DNA of 64,000 nt from Styela clava (lineage: Eukaryota > Chordata > Ascidiacea > Stolidobranchia > Styelidae): positions 8,895,135 through 8,959,134 of the forward strand of contig NC_135255.1 in NCBI RefSeq assembly GCF_964204865.1. Direction: 5' to 3'. The notes under the pieces were generated by a model, which saw only the letters and a program-made list of their open reading frames with translations, was not told the origin of the DNA and did no database searches. Shown piece after piece: positions 36,911 through 46,942 of the stretch. Position 1 is the first letter of the stretch. Every line of letters starts with the position of its first letter. A program made the position numbers and the translations under genes.

Positions 36911-37973
36911 CCCTGCTTCATTCAGTTCAAAGTTTTGATCGTTATCTTACGGCAACCAGCATGTCTAGCACTGACTCCACAGAAAGTTTGTATGTGAATA
37001 TTTGCTATTAAAGTCTACGTAGTAAAGATTTTGAAGTAAAGCTGTTTGATACCGTGTTGTTGTACCTACAACATATTCTAAGATGGACAAATTCAACAAC
37101 ATGAAGAAATTTTTCAAGTGTGTGTGGTATCAAAACATTCAATATCAATACAATGCTTATTTTCAAAATATTCCACAGTTTTAATTACACAACTTCGATA
37201 TAGTGTAAAGACTTTGATAAACGTGAACAGTTGAATACAAAGCGATTGTATCATTCCCCGGATCGCCATCCCAGAAATTACAGATTAAATCGAACAATAT
37301 ACAATTAGATTTAATGTAGTACAAAAATATCATACCGAAAGAACATTGAAACTCCAGGACCTCGGTAATTGCCTATTTGGTGCTTTGCTTTGTCATATAT
37401 ATACTATCTCTGCAAGGCTTTTAAAAACGTATAAATAAGATTTTCACCATTCTGCCAGTTGAAAAAACTCGACAACGTGGTAGAATTTTTGCCAATGACC
37501 AACCACACACAATGCTCACTTTGAACGTAGACCGAGTTTTCATTCAAACAAGTATAAGTCAGGCATTTGACACACGCCAACATGCACAAATCAGATCAAT
37601 AGCGAGGATGCAACACAACCATTATGACCAACATCGACATTCGAGAAACTAGTGAAGGTTTACGCTAATGCTAGGATTGTTGCACTGCAAAAGTATATCT
37701 TGACAAACCACTGAATAAGGTAACTTAGACTAAGTGGTCTATATTTAATCAACAAATGACGTATTCCCATTCGTTAGAAAAGAGCATAGTTGTATTTATA
37801 CAGACATCAAGTTCCGGATATTTCTACTAGACTTTTATCGCTAGTTTTGAATTCTAAAAGTAAATGTTAGATAGATAACACAGGACCAAAATCCAAATAA
37901 GTTTCCAAAACTGTAAAATGATAGTCAAATGGACATACGCACTCTTGAGATATATGGGGGCTGTAATAACGGT

Positions 37974-38256
37974 GACAGCACATTTGCACCCGTAAATTGC
38001 ACACATGACTTTTGCCCCCACTGACATTTGCACCCACGGACATTTGAACCCATGGACATTTGTACACGTGAACATTTGCACCCATGTACATTTGCACCTA
38101 TGAACATTTGCACTTACAGACATTTGCACCCATGTACATTTGCACCCACAAATGTATGGGTTCAATTGTTCATGGGTTAAAATGTCCGTGGGTGCGAAAA
38201 TGCTGGTGCAATTGTCCTGGGTGCAAATGTACGTTGGATCAAAGATAATGTGACCG
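37974..38256. mobile_element. Foldback element with a 16 bp minisatellite (ACATTTGCACCCATGN)
   Basis: Eight head-to-tail 16 bp units at 38024-38151 (ACATTTGCACCCACGG, ACATTTGAACCCATGG and so on) are followed at 38155-38232 by about five units in the opposite sense (GGGTTCAATTGTTCAT...). The whole can fold into a long hairpin. Outer ends read GGTGACAGCACATTTGC and GCAAATGTACGTTGG then GTGACCG. It belongs with 15182-15382. Overlapping minus-strand open frames rich in Gly-Ala-Asn-Val and Cys-Lys are by-products of the 16 bp period, not genes. Confidence 0.8.
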
Positions 38257-38269
38257 TAAAAACAAGTGA

Positions 38270-38420
38270 ACGATGCTCAAATATATGTACACAAAGGCCA
38301 AAACAAGGTAGTACGGGTAAAAACGTTTGATTTTGATGACGTCACCACGCACAAAAAAACGAATCCCATAGAACCCACATACATTTTTAGAATATATAAA
38401 AGTAATAGCCTTCTAGCGAT
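38270..38420 (-). repeat. Dispersed repeat family copy D
   Basis: Same orientation as copy A: GATGCTCAAATATATGTACAC, GATTTTGATGACGTCACCAC, AAAGTAATAGCCTTCTAGCG. More diverged than A. Confidence 0.55.
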
Positions 38421-40583
38421 TTTTTTTATATGATAAAAAAGTATATAACATGGAAATGGAGAAGAACACATCATAATAGCAAAACGATCCATATGTACAT
38501 TTCGTATCCAATACCCCTTCGATGCACAACTATGAAGGACATGAAATGTTAAGCCCATATCATTAAGCTGCATAAAATAAATTTCTTACGTCTCCGTTTT
38601 TGCTAGTAGGCCACGTCCGAAACACATAGTCGGATACAATTTCTTATCATTACCAACTCTCAGATGTTGTATTTCAATGAATTGATCTCAAACTAAATTA
38701 TATGAACTTCTCAAATGTCATGTTTGCTGCACGTATTAGCTGCGTCGCGTAAATATCATTTTAGAGTAGGCTGCATTCAATCAAAATGACAAGTTGTTTA
38801 AATTGATTAAAACGACTACTTGTGTAACGGGGTCACGCAAAATACTTCGTGAAACTAAGATATCATACGCCCTGCACCAATCACGACTATATTGCAAGTT
38901 GATAATAAAGTTGACATTTATTTAGTTACCTACTTTTTGTGGTGATCAACCTGACTCGGTGTTGTAGGCGTCTTTCTATCAATACCCACTATATTTTTCG
39001 CGAATTCTGTCACATAAATCTATTCCTCCCACTGTCAAACAAATGATCAATTGATTGGCTATTCGTTATAAGACGGCCTCTTGCAGACCTTAAGCGTTCA
39101 TTATTCGAAATATCCAAATGGAGTTATGAATCATATCCAGGAATAATAGCATGTTCCTATTACCCTATTAAATGAATATGAAACGAACAAAACGAAATAT
39201 TTACAATCTTTGCTAAAATATATTATCGAAAATGTTTTTATTGTGTGTCGATCATGTATAGCCTCTCACAATGTGCGACTAAATTTACATTGCAAATTGG
39301 ACAGACGTACACTTAACGACGACTATTACATATTATGCTAAAGCGTGTCCAATTATAGGCCTAAGTATTTCTGTATATTACCCCAACATTTGTTTTGAAT
39401 TAAAAGGTTAAATTATCAATATTAGATCTTCGATGAGACACGTTTGGTTAACCAAGATACTTAATTATTTAAAAGTCAAAATCGAAAGTCACGCTCGCTG
39501 ACGCCCCGCACGAATACCACAAGCATAACTTTCAGATGTGCGGTATGAACCAGTTATCAGAACGTTTAACGAAGAATCAAAAATGTCTCGTCCCCAAAAT
39601 ACCGCAGAGCAGCATTACCGTCTTCGCTAACAAAAACACAGTATAGTATATAATACTTGAGTAGCATAAGTAATAGATCTTCTTTCTGTCGGGATAAAGT
39701 AGTTCAGGCATATTTGTGTTCTAATCAAATGCAGTAATTCTTTATATCATGCAATGATACTCGAATAACTAGAATTCTCCCATATGAAACAACAGGTAAG
39801 CGAAATGGTTTGAATTCTTTCCGCACAGAGATGCAAACATCGACAATCAAAGAAGTCATACAGCTAATAAACGATACCAAGCATTAGTCATGTTGTTATT
39901 CATGACTCTACAACACGCATGTTTGCTTCGCAATTTTAGCCATATTTCTGCATGTCGCCATATTTGAGATTGTCAGAAAAAGGCTGAGCGTTTTACGTGT
40001 CCATAAATACTGTATTGACAATTAGTAGTACATTAGTGATCTTAAGAATAAACAACGAAAAGTTATTATAATGTTACTCAATTTGAGTCATGCCAGCTTC
40101 TTTATTTTCACGTTTATTCGTGCAATTGTTAGGATTTATCAACGTGTTTATCTGTATTTTTGCAAAGAAAGCACTCAAAACTCAGCCCTGGATAGATATA
40201 ACAAACAGCCTTGTACCCGACAGCTTGACAAAAAGGAAAAGCACGAATTGAGAAGATGTTTTAAAACTGACATCCAACATCATAAAAGTTTAAAAGTTTC
40301 GTTCTTTTCTGACGACAATTTTATATTACTCTCTCTTGAATTCTAAATTGAAAATTCCAATGAAATATGTACAGTGTGTCCTCGACTTACAACGTTGTTC
40401 CGTTCTCGAGACGCGGTGTAACCCGAATTTCAGTGTAAGTCGGAACATTATACTGTACAGTACATAAATTACTCTATACATATCGTACTGTATTGTAAAG
40501 TATGGTACGGTAATAAAATGTACAAATGATGCAAAAAAAATATTCCATATCACATGAATAAAAGCAAATACTGTACAGTACAG

Positions 40584-41714
40584 CAGGGGTGGCCAACACG
40601 TCGATCGCCACGTCTCGAATAGTCGATCGCGACTCTGATGCTGAGTGAATTTAATAACATACCCCAAAAAAATATTCTGAACCAGTTTCATGCAGCGCCT
40701 GTTGTGTATTTTAAAACAGGACGTTGTGTATTTTAAAACAGGACGGATAAAGTAGCTACTGTACATGCGCAAAATATGATATACACTTCAGTGACCGCAT
40801 ATTCAGTATTTGAGTCTTGGCATGTCTGATAAACCATATTATTATGATACGGAACATTGTAACATTGAAGTTGTATTCGCAACAGTAGCATCAGAATGAA
40901 CATTTTTGGACACGTTTAGTGGCCATAACGATCGTTTCATTATTATGTTGTTGTTGTTGTTGTTCTTGTTCTTTGACACGTTTTTAAAAAATCGCTTTTC
41001 TCTTCGAATACAGGACCAATAGCTTTGAAATTTTCAGTGGTTAAAGATTAATTTCTTCGCTAGAAGGCTATTACTTTTATTTATTTCAAAATTTTGCGTG
41101 AATTCTATGAAATTTGATATTTCGTCTAAAATTTTGCTGTATTATTTTTTATCCATGGGAACACGGATTTTAGTCAGTGTCATGACTGGCTGTACGTTTT
41201 GATTCTGCAAAATTCTTGCTACTGGAAATTCAGAACTTTTTTGAGGGTACCGGTAGCGTCAAAGGTACCGGTAAAGACTGATTCGCTCTGGTCTAACGTG
41301 TCCATATATTTGTGCGTAGCTCTCTTGTTCTTAATTCCAAGCGAGCGAAGAATCAGACATGGATGGAATTGTACGTTAGATACTGAAGTTCGAGCAGTCA
41401 TGTAGCATTGATGGTTAGAGGATATTTATTACTCGCTGTCTAGGCATACTTGATGGTGGTTTTAAATGATTTTTCAACACTTACGACGAAAAATTAGGTG
41501 GGCCTCAGGATAGGACTTACATTGGGATAAATCTTAAATAAGTGATGAAAATTTACTTCGATTAAAATTACATAATCAAATTAACATATTACATGAAATT
41601 TTTCTGGCAGTACTCACTCTTTTTCATGCGTATGACCTCATTACAGATCAGTCGATCGCGAACTATTTTGAATATTTTAGTCGATCGCGGTGGAATGCAG
41701 ATTGGCCACCCCTG
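40584..41714. mobile_element. hAT element, 1.13 kb, perfect terminal repeats and target duplication
   Basis: Left CAGGGGTGGCCAA and right TTGGCCACCCCTG are exact 13 bp inverted repeats. Just inside both ends is the word TCGATCGC. The flanking 8 bp CAGTACAG is identical on both sides (40576-40583 and 41715-41722). Inside is a dispersed repeat copy (40912-41335) and no transposase, so it is non-autonomous. Confidence 0.9.
40912..41335 (+). repeat. Dispersed repeat family copy E, longest
   Basis: Runs from GGACACGTTTAGTGGCCATA through a (GTT)n tract, TTCTTGTTCTTTGACACG and CTAGAAGGCTATTAC to CGTGTCCATATATTTGTGCG and CTCTCTTGTTC. It is the reverse complement of copy A with extra sequence and lies wholly inside the hAT element. 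Confidence 0.6.
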
Positions 41715-42109
41715 CAGTACAGTATTATCTTTTATATTTTTTATGGAGTGCGTTCGTAACCTCGAAACAGCGTTATTAAGTGCGCGTTCGTGACCGTCGT
41801 AACCCGAGGACTCCTTATAAATTTTACACCCGTCATTTGAAGCCAGAATTTCAACACGGTTTGATTATAAACCGTTTCAGGAAATAATCTAACTAGTTGC
41901 GCTCGATGTAGAAATGTGCAGTCGAGAAAATATAATGTTGGAGATTGATCACGGGAGTGTGTCTCTTTTAGTAGATTTTGATACTTTATTGACGATTTAT
42001 CATGCCTAATATTTCGGTTACGCCAGCGCTGTAAAGATAAATAAATTCATTTGATTTTTTATTTAAAATTTTGAAGATAGAACTTATGCTGCAATAATTG
42101 AATTTCAAT

Positions 42110-42121
42110 TTTTTTTTCCAG
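42110..42121 (+). promoter_or_regulatory. Likely 3' splice site of a 5' UTR intron
   Basis: A run of T then CCAG ends at 42121, immediately before the ATG at 42122. This is the form of a polypyrimidine tract plus acceptor, so the message probably has a non-coding first exon upstream that I could not locate. Confidence 0.6.
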
Positions 42122-43921
42122 ATGTTTGGCACTAGAGATATGAGTGAAATTGATATTACCGGAGGTAGGCCGGAGGGTCGAATGATAAATAAGTCAAAAT
42201 CACCCACCCCTGAACCTGAAGAAAATGACTATTATTCATCTGGCCCATCAACAGGCGAAACTAGCAACTTCACTACTTATTTTGTGAACACCATTTCTGT
42301 CCCACGGGACGAAAACGAAAGGGACGAAAAATGTGGGCCGAGCTGCTATCAAATTGATATGCCCCCTTTTAGCTGGAAAAGATTATGGGCTTTTACAGGG
42401 CCTGGTTTCCTTATGAGTATTGCGTACCTGGACCCAGGTAACATTGAGTCAGATCTGCGTTCTGCATCTCTTGCCGGGTTTCAGTTGCTATTCGTGTTAT
42501 TTGTTGCAACTATAATGGGTTGGATGATGCAACGCCTTGCTACGCGATTGGGCGTCGTCACGGGACTGAACTTAGCAGAAGTTTGCAACAGAAAATACAA
42601 GAAAATTCCGCGGATAATTTTGTGGATCATGGTTGAAATTGCCATTATCGGATCTGACATGCAGGAAGTAATAGGAAGTGCAATCGCATTTGTCTTGCTT
42701 TCAGGAGGTGCTATACCACTATGGGCTGGAGTATTGATCACAGCAAGTGACGTGTTCATCTTTCTTACGTTGGATAAATACGGATTACGTAAATTGGAGG
42801 CATTGTTCGGAGTTCTTATCACAACTATGGCCCTTACATTCGGATACGAGTACGTAGTTGTTGCTCCCGATCAGTCGGAAGTAGTAGAAGGCCTGTTTTC
42901 ACCAGTGTGTAAAAATTGCGGTTCTCAGCAACTACTTCAAGCTGTCGGTATTGTCGGCGCGGTTATTATGCCTCACAACATTTATCTGCACTCTGCCTTA
43001 GTCAAATCTAGAGACATCGACAGAACCAAACCGCGAATGGTCAGAGAAGCAAACTTCTACTATCTAATCGAAGCTGCTATCGCGTTGACTATTTCATTTA
43101 CAATAAATTTGTTTGTGGTTGCAGTTTTTGCTGAATCATTTTACGGCGTTACAAATGCGGAACTGAATGCCAAATGTGCTAACACGACCATCCCAAACAG
43201 CGCTGGTGCTTTTAGCTTCGACGAAACCACGGCAAATCAAACAGCGCAAACCGACCTATTCAAGGGCGGTATAATTTTAGGTTGTTACTTTGGTCCCGTT
43301 GCGTATTACATTTGGGCAATTGGAATTCTTGCCGCAGGTCAGAGTTCAACGATGACTGGAACATATTCTGGCCAGTTTGTCATGGAAGGATTCCTGGATC
43401 TCAAATGGTCAAGGTTCAAACGAATTCTTCTCACAAGATCAATTGCTATTGGCCCTACACTTCTCATGGCTATTTTCACCGATGTATACAGCTTAACCGG
43501 ACTAAATGACTTGCTGAATGTACTTCAAAGTCTTCAGCTACCCTTTGCACTCATCCCATTACTACATTTTACCACATCTTCGGATGTCATGAAAGATTAT
43601 AAAAATTCTTGGATCTGGTTCACAATCGGCACCCTACTTTCACTTACAGTTATTGGAATAAACATATTTTTCGTCGTCGTGTATATTGGGCAACTTCCCC
43701 ACATTGCTTGGTACATTTTTGCTGCAATAATAGCCATATGCTACCTTGTTTTCGTGTTATATCTCGTTTTCCTATTAATTTCAAATCTATTTGGAGTCTG
43801 TAACTTTGGCGTTGGTACAAATGCTTACACTCTAGAAATGACGAATGTGAACGACATGTACGATGATCGAGATGATGATATTTATGACGAACCGAATCCT
43901 TCTAATATTCATTCCTCGTAG
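42122..43921 (+). CDS. SLC11A2-like: Nramp/SLC11 divalent metal transporter, single coding exon (copy 2)
   Basis: 599 residues from ATG 42122 ([10 protein letters not shown]). The open frame extends upstream only through non-ATG codons across what looks like a splice acceptor, so this start is preferred; Met at residue 7 is an alternative. It is a proton-coupled Fe2+/Mn2+ importer of the plasma or endolysosomal membrane. DPGN (104-107) in TM1 and GAVIMPHN (MPHN 283-286) in TM6 are the metal-binding motifs; about 12 membrane segments are visible. The large loop has sequons NTT and NQT, fewer than copy 1. The transmembrane core is strongly similar to the protein from 19549-21342, while the first 60 and last 30 residues differ. 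The tail is acidic ([13 protein letters not shown]) and has a YTLEM stretch that could be a sorting motif. Poly(A) signals AATAAA lie at 44185-44190 and 44194-44199. No iron-responsive hairpin was found in the 3' region. Confidence 0.96.
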   Translation: MFGTRDMSEIDITGGRPEGRMINKSKSPTPEPEENDYYSSGPSTGETSNFTTYFVNTISVPRDENERDEKCGPSCYQIDMPPFSWKRLWAFTGPGFLMSIAYLDPGNIESDLRSASLAGFQLLFVLFVATIMGWMMQRLATRLGVVTGLNLAEVCNRKYKKIPRIILWIMVEIAIIGSDMQEVIGSAIAFVLLSGGAIPLWAGVLITASDVFIFLTLDKYGLRKLEALFGVLITTMALTFGYEYVVVAPDQSEVVEGLFSPVCKNCGSQQLLQAVGIVGAVIMPHNIYLHSALVKSRDIDRTKPRMVREANFYYLIEAAIALTISFTINLFVVAVFAESFYGVTNAELNAKCANTTIPNSAGAFSFDETTANQTAQTDLFKGGIILGCYFGPVAYYIWAIGILAAGQSSTMTGTYSGQFVMEGFLDLKWSRFKRILLTRSIAIGPTLLMAIFTDVYSLTGLNDLLNVLQSLQLPFALIPLLHFTTSSDVMKDYKNSWIWFTIGTLLSLTVIGINIFFVVVYIGQLPHIAWYIFAAIIAICYLVFVLYLVFLLISNLFGVCNFGVGTNAYTLEMTNVNDMYDDRDDDIYDEPNPSNIHSS

Positions 43922-45944
43922 TATCAAGGTTGATCCGTAAGAAAGTTTTGTATACCATAAGCACCAATGACAGAGTCGACGTTCGGTTGGAGTCTGCCTC
44001 CTGGTTGTTTTTAAAAGTTTTCAATCAGTCAAACAAAAATAAACAAATATATTGCATCATCAGTATTATTTAAATTCTCATTTGCACATTAGCACGCGTT
44101 TATTATTTTGCTTTGATTAGTTACAATTAGTAATAGCTCAATGGTATGATTCTTTATTTTTATGATTGGAATTGAGTTTATCAAAATAAAGTGAATAAAA
44201 TGTTTGATATTTTTATGACAATCATTTGGTGCAGCAAACTTGTTTTGGGCAAGTGTCTCATTTTGTCACGTACTATGTTTTTGTTTAAAATAATTATAAC
44301 GTCATAAGTCATTGTAAACATTCTCATTCAAAACAAATCTTCATTCGACTTATTAATCTATTCTAGAACAATGTATGCTAAGTTTGAAACAGCTAGTCAT
44401 AGCGATGTGTTTCAGTTTCCTGAATCGATTTTCATTGGACAAATCAAATTAGTCCATACTTAGTCTAGGTGTTGCACAAAATGGCACATGCATTGATTGA
44501 TAGCAATCAAAATTCTTCAATGTTGGAGCTAAGAAACGTTACTTATTTCAAAAAGCTACTCTCGAACACCTCAAACTTGGTATAACCGTTCGCACACATG
44601 AAAATGGTCAGACTAAAAATATTAATGTTTATTGATATAGCATGTATCATATATATGTTTTGAATACTTTTCCGCAATGATTTCAGGCTGACAGTACAGA
44701 TATAAACAGAATTAAATAATTTTCTAGGGGTGAAGGAGTTAATAAGATCGCTAAAGTATACATGTAGTACCGAGTCACTCATTAATAGAGTTCAAAATTA
44801 GAGTTGAATAAGATTTTATTGTGACAAATGTAAAACTGACAAATAGAATTTTTGAACAATGGCGCGAGGTCGCATGTGAGCGAGATGTATGGAGACAGCC
44901 AGTCAGTTTGTTTGAGTTTAATTAACACCCAAACTTCAAACAAGGTTCTAAGTAATCCGACACTGACACGTTATGAGATACAAGATGAAAAAGAAATATT
45001 TTCGGCCTAATTTAATGTAGGCTATCTTGGTCGAGGTTGTAAAAAACTGGGTTTGATCCGAAATCTTTAGCTTTTAACGGCCCAAGTGATAATCCCTCAG
45101 CGCTCACAAAGTTTTAATTTATGATAGCAATTCGTAGAAAGCAGTGATAAATTAGTAATTTCGGACCCAGATATCTTGCAACTATTTAACAAAAAGTGAT
45201 TTAAAATATATTTATTATACTAGGCATTCTAAAAACTCAAAATTCGGATAAAAAAACAAATCATATTACAGAAATGCCTGGAAAACGAGCAAAACTCAAG
45301 GATAAAGTTTATAACGTATAATGCACGTGCTCGTTCACCAAAAATACCACACGTAATAACAATGGATGTTTCCCCGAGCATCGACTTTCTTGTTCACTTC
45401 GTGACTAATCAGCAAGATACAGAAAGTGACGTAACAATGCCCCTTTTTGCATCCGCCCAGACGATTTTCCCATTCAGACAGATTTTTAGGCTTGGTCGTA
45501 AACATTACTTCGTTTTCCCGTTTTTGAATTATATTCGTTAGTTTTCAGTTGTTTTTAAATATAAATCAGATAATTCAATGATTACTTTTTTCTCTTAGGA
45601 GTTTTAATTTAATTGCAGTAATTAAATATTAGTGGAGAATTAGCTGTGATAGACTGGGCTAAAATTCTTTACCGGTGTTTTTAAAAAACAGACTGTTGAA
45701 TGCAATGAATCAGAATGATGGTTTGAAACAACTCGCAAAAGCACGAGTGGTCGTTACCCGATTTTGCGAGACAGGTATATAAACATAGTTAACTGAATAT
45801 AGTTCGCTCACGCTTTTTTCGTCTTTCTTTATTTATGTTACACAGTTATCTCGTTGATGCGTTATGGTATTCTCTCAACGCGATATTGTGGCGCGTGTAC
45901 CCCTCAGCTATCTGACTGTAGTCGATGTCTAATGGAGATGTAGG

Positions 45945-46120
45945 CAGTAGTGGGATTCAGCCGATTCGCTCCGGTTCTATAGAACCGTCTCACGGAATTT
46001 TGTGGAATCAGCGAACCGGCTGGCATTACTGAAAAAAAACATGACTTTTTGTAACAGAACCGGCTAAAAAATATGACATTTGTGTATTGGAACCGGCTGA
46101 AAAAAAATGTCCCACCACTG
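45945..46120. mobile_element. 176 bp hAT-type MITE
   Basis: Left CAGTAGTGGGATTCAGCCG and right CGGCTG...CCCACCACTG are inverted partners, with internal GAACCGGCT repeats. Flanks GATGTAGG (45937-45944) and GATGTATG (46121-46128) form an 8 bp duplication with one mismatch. Confidence 0.85.
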
Positions 46121-46729
46121 GATGTATGTTGTCGGAATGATATGATTGCGTTATATTTTGTTTGAATGTTTTGTGCCTTTGACAGAAAAGTTTTGTGCTT
46201 TTGACAGAAATCGATTGCTTCTGCGAGTAAAACTCCAAAAATAACAACTCGAGACTAATTCATTTCCGTTACCAAATTTTAATTTCCAGTTCTCATCGTT
46301 ATTCATAACACGCGTGGCGACTTCTTTAATTTATCGTCGACTAAAATACCAGGCGTGTGTCGCGCTTGGGCGATAGGAACGGATTCATTGGCAACTCGAT
46401 ATCCAAGATATATGTATTTATTGGGAGCTTAAAATAAAGATAACAAAATGCATTGTTTTGCGGTATAACTTTGTATTTTCGGAAACCGGTTGTCGTGAAA
46501 AGTAAAATTTGATCTGAAATAATCGCAAAGAATGTAATATCATCTAACGTAGGGTACTCAACATTTTCCGGGAGAACTCGAAAAGTCATTTAATTTAAAA
46601 TTAAGAATGTTTCACTATTTCAAAAAATTAAAATTGTTGCAATCGGAAAATAGCTTGTAAGATGGTAATCGGCACTAATAATAATTAATATTATAAGCGA
46701 ACTACATAGTAAAACTGTAAAACGCGAAA

Positions 46730-46942
46730 ATGGTGCAACAAGGCCCTCTTCGCGTTTTGAATATCCAAGGCGGGATTACGGAAGTTGCTTTGTCTGGCGC
46801 AAATGTTTTTGCGAATTTCGTCGCGAGAGAAAAACGATCGTCATTGATTAATAAATTAGAAATCCGAAATACAAAACTTGACGCACGGCGTCGAAGAGGT
46901 GGAAACCTAATCCCAGGGATCGGCCTACATGGGAGTATCTGA
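46730..46942 (+). CDS. Unrecognised 70-codon open frame
   Basis: Encodes a basic peptide with start context AAAATGG and an Arg-rich patch (LDARRRRGG) near residues 51-59. I do not recognise it. It is unspliced, sits between inverted repeat arms, and could be chance, a captured fragment or an internal part of the surrounding element. An overlapping 99-codon frame on the other strand is no better supported. Confidence 0.2.
   Translation: MVQQGPLRVLNIQGGITEVALSGANVFANFVAREKRSSLINKLEIRNTKLDARRRRGGNLIPGIGLHGSI

Larger units (their letters stand above)
40367..41815. mobile_element. Older foldback element split by the hAT at 40584
   Basis: Left end GTGTCCTCGACTTACAACG and right end CCGTCGTAACCCGAGGACTCC are imperfect inverted repeats of a type seen in pogo/Tigger-like MITEs. 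They flank 40584-41714 on both sides, so the hAT inserted into this element. Exact ends and target duplication were not resolved. Confidence 0.5.
34514..42121. other. Transposon-rich spacer upstream of the second Nramp gene
   Basis: No gene recognised. Contents: a hairpin at 34906-34960 (GGACAACTCACCAG against CTGGTGAGTTGTCC), dispersed repeat copies, a GTACCGGTAC-rich stretch at about 35490-35850, a hAT MITE (36483-36910), a foldback minisatellite (37974-38256), and a hAT element (40584-41714) inside an older foldback. The 90-codon open frame at 40071-40346 resembles nothing I know. Regions 37000-37960 and 38600-40060 look featureless. The promoter and a likely 5' non-coding exon of the Nramp gene must lie near the right end. 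Confidence 0.5.

Noticed and set aside
37854-38113. Minus-strand open frames rich in Gly-Ala-Asn-Val and Cys-Lys
   Set aside because: They arise from the 16 bp minisatellite read in successive frames.
42098-42121. Longer N-terminus for the second Nramp protein
   Set aside because: The extension starts at TTG and reads through a polypyrimidine tract and CCAG acceptor, so it is almost certainly intron.
43922-44220. Iron-responsive element in the Nramp 3' region
   Set aside because: No CAGTGN loop with a pairable stem was found there. A CAGTGG about 350 bp beyond the stop of the minus-strand copy lacks the required stem.
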